A DNA stretch of 64,000 bases from JANWXD01 sp035575135. GTDB taxonomy: Bacteria > Acidobacteriota > Terriglobia > Bryobacterales > Bryobacteraceae. The stretch lies in contig DATLYE010000078.1 of NCBI GenBank assembly GCA_035575135.1, positions 62,001 to 126,000 on the forward strand, given 5' to 3'. Under the pieces are notes generated by a model. The model ran no database searches. It was not told the origin of the DNA and saw nothing but the letters and a program-made list of their open reading frames with translations. The position numbers and the translations under genes were made by a program. Positions 62,771-64,000 of the stretch are shown piece after piece. Within the stretch, counting starts at the first letter, position 1, and every line of letters starts with the position of its first letter.

Positions 62771-64000
62771 AACCACGGATCCGAATCCGGCTTCACGCGG
62801 CTGCATTGGCGGCCGCCTTGTCTTTACTCGGCGCCGAGCGCATTGATCCGCAGCGCTATCTGGAACACGTCAAGTATCTGGCTTCTCCGGAGTTGAAAGG
62901 ACGCGGCTCGGGAACGCCGGAGCTGGACAAAGCGGCCGAATATATCGCGCGCCAGTTTCGGTTAGTGGGGCTTACGGCTCCGGGCCGCGATGGCTACTAC
63001 CAGCCCTTCCAGATGACCACCAGCGCCCGTTTGGGCCGCGGCAACCGTCTCGCCTACCGCGAAGGCGCCGTCACGCATGAGCTCAAGCTCGACGAGGACT
63101 TTCGTCCCCTCAGCTTCTCGGCCAGCGGACGAATCGAAGGCCCGCTGGTTTTTGCGGGCTACGGCATTACCGCGCCCGAGTACGGCTACGACGACTACGC
63201 CGGCTTGGACGTCAAAGACAAGCTCGTACTCATTCTCCGGCACGAGCCTCAGGAATTCGATGAGAAAAGCGTCTTCGGCGGCAAGGTCTACACGAGCCAC
63301 TCGCAATTTGAGAGCAAGGCCGTCAACGCGAAATTCCGCGGGGCCCGCGCGGTGTTGTTCGTCAGCGATCTCCACAATCATTCCGGTGAGGAGGACGCGC
63401 TGGAGAAATTCTCGGGGAGCGTCGGACCGGCCGGCCCCGGCATCCCTTTTGTCCAGGTGAAGGCTTCCGTGGCCGCGCGGTGGCTGGCGTTGGCGGGGAG
63501 GTCCCTCGAGGAACTGGGCAACTCCATTGACCGGGATCTGAAGCCGCACTCTTTCGCTCTCCCCGAGTCCCTGCGTATCCATTTGGAAGTGGACGTCGAA
63601 AAGGAAGTGCGTACCGTGCGGAACGTGCTCGGTTACTTGCCGGGCGCCACTGCGGAGCACCTGATCATCGGCGCTCATTACGACCACTTGGGACTCGGCT
63701 ACCAGTTCTCCATGGCGCCGTCCCTGGCGGGCACGCCTCACCTCGGCGCGGATGACAACGCCTCGGGCACCGCCGGCCTTATCGAGCTGGCGCGCTGGTT
63801 CGCCTCCCGCCCCCGGCCCAGGCGCGGCATCCTGTTTATCGCCTTCGCGGGTGAGGAGCATGGTCTGCTGGGTTCCAATTTCTACGCCAACAACCCGGTC
63901 CTGCCGCTCAAGGACGCCATAGCGATGCTCAACCTCGACATGATCGGCAGGCCCCGTGACAACAAAGTCTACGTCGGAGGGGTGGGGACCGGGACGGGCT
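62767..64000 (+). CDS. M28-family zinc aminopeptidase with PA domain, 3' end cut by window
   Basis: At least 411 residues visible; the frame runs off the window end. The ATG at 62767 overlaps the upstream stop (ATGA), and a signal peptide follows (LHAAALAAALSLLGAE). Residues 40-65 have YLASPELKGRGSGTPELDKA, typical of M28. A protease-associated domain lies at about 110-230 (FAGYGITAPEYGYDDYAGLD; VKDKLVLILRHEP). The zinc site is present: IIGAHYDHLGLG (about 300), HLGADDNASGTAGLIELARW (about 329) and IAFAGEEHGLLGSNFYA (about 361). It likely removes N-terminal residues from peptides outside the cytoplasm. Confidence 0.92.
   Translation, partial: MKPRIRIRLHAAALAAALSLLGAERIDPQRYLEHVKYLASPELKGRGSGTPELDKAAEYIARQFRLVGLTAPGRDGYYQPFQMTTSARLGRGNRLAYREGAVTHELKLDEDFRPLSFSASGRIEGPLVFAGYGITAPEYGYDDYAGLDVKDKLVLILRHEPQEFDEKSVFGGKVYTSHSQFESKAVNAKFRGARAVLFVSDLHNHSGEEDALEKFSGSVGPAGPGIPFVQVKASVAARWLALAGRSLEELGNSIDRDLKPHSFALPESLRIHLEVDVEKEVRTVRNVLGYLPGATAEHLIIGAHYDHLGLGYQFSMAPSLAGTPHLGADDNASGTAGLIELARWFASRPRPRRGILFIAFAGEEHGLLGSNFYANNPVLPLKDAIAMLNLDMIGRPRDNKVYVGGVGTGTG

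Overview
The window is about 64 kb of GC-rich (roughly 65% by eye), densely packed bacterial chromosome. It looks like an acidobacterium of the Solibacter/Bryobacter group. Two secreted proteins (4808-7882 and 8720-10558) end in the same C-terminal module, which matches the Solibacter-type TIGR03437 domain. There is also an Oar-like TonB-dependent receptor followed by TPR and CRTAC1 (ASPIC/UnbV) genes, and several DUF1080, CocE and M28 secreted hydrolases, all typical of that lineage. I see no rRNA, tRNA, insertion sequence, phage or CRISPR array. No gene-free stretch exceeds about 230 bases, so this is core and lineage-specific chromosome rather than an island.

Layout. 1-2.8 kb: a TPR protein (cut by the window edge), two small secreted helical proteins, dCMP deaminase, an ArsC/Spx-like thiol oxidoreductase with an in-frame TGA where the first redox cysteine should be (probable selenoprotein, with its own promoter and a SECIS-like hairpin), and a DUF2103-like protein. 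2.8-4.7 kb (minus): aroB-ubiE/menG. 4.8-10.9 kb: a secreted beta-propeller, an outer-membrane barrel, a PQQ-type sugar dehydrogenase and an amphi-Trp protein. 11-15.6 kb (minus): single-chain pyruvate:ferredoxin oxidoreductase with a dihydroorotate-dehydrogenase-like flavoprotein. 15.9-20.5 kb: POTRA/HEAT protein, nusB-ribH, a crotonase and lepA. 20.5-25.9 kb: a probable compatible-solute locus (glucosyl-3-phosphoglycerate synthase, second glycosyltransferase, membrane channel-like protein, convergent HAD phosphatase) beside a cation:proton antiporter. 26-29 kb: yacL-ispD-ispF and an RRM protein.

29-41.7 kb: Mut7-C/CocE pair, a SelW-like protein (Cys form), a redoxin, DUF2061 with a striking double palindrome upstream, STAS, a PP-loop ATPase, a DUF1080 protein, a cation diffusion facilitator, the TldD/PmbA protease pair and an orphan TadZ/CpaE ATPase. 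41.8-48.4 kb: TonB receptor, TPR and CRTAC1 set with a strong promoter. 48.4-54.6 kb (minus): TatT-DctP-DctQM TRAP transporter followed by RNase R. 54.7-57.2 kb: adenosine-specific kinase, an epimerase without its catalytic lysine and a DapA-like aldolase, tightly coupled. 57.3-64 kb: lipoprotein, GT39 glycosyltransferase, secreted HIT-like protein, UxaA-type dehydratase, DsbA-like protein and an M28 peptidase cut by the window end.

The most notable items are the UGA-containing ArsC/Spx-like gene, the probable glucosylglycerate locus with tandem leader hairpins, the abutting perfect palindromes upstream of the DUF2061 gene, and the kinase/epimerase/aldolase operon.
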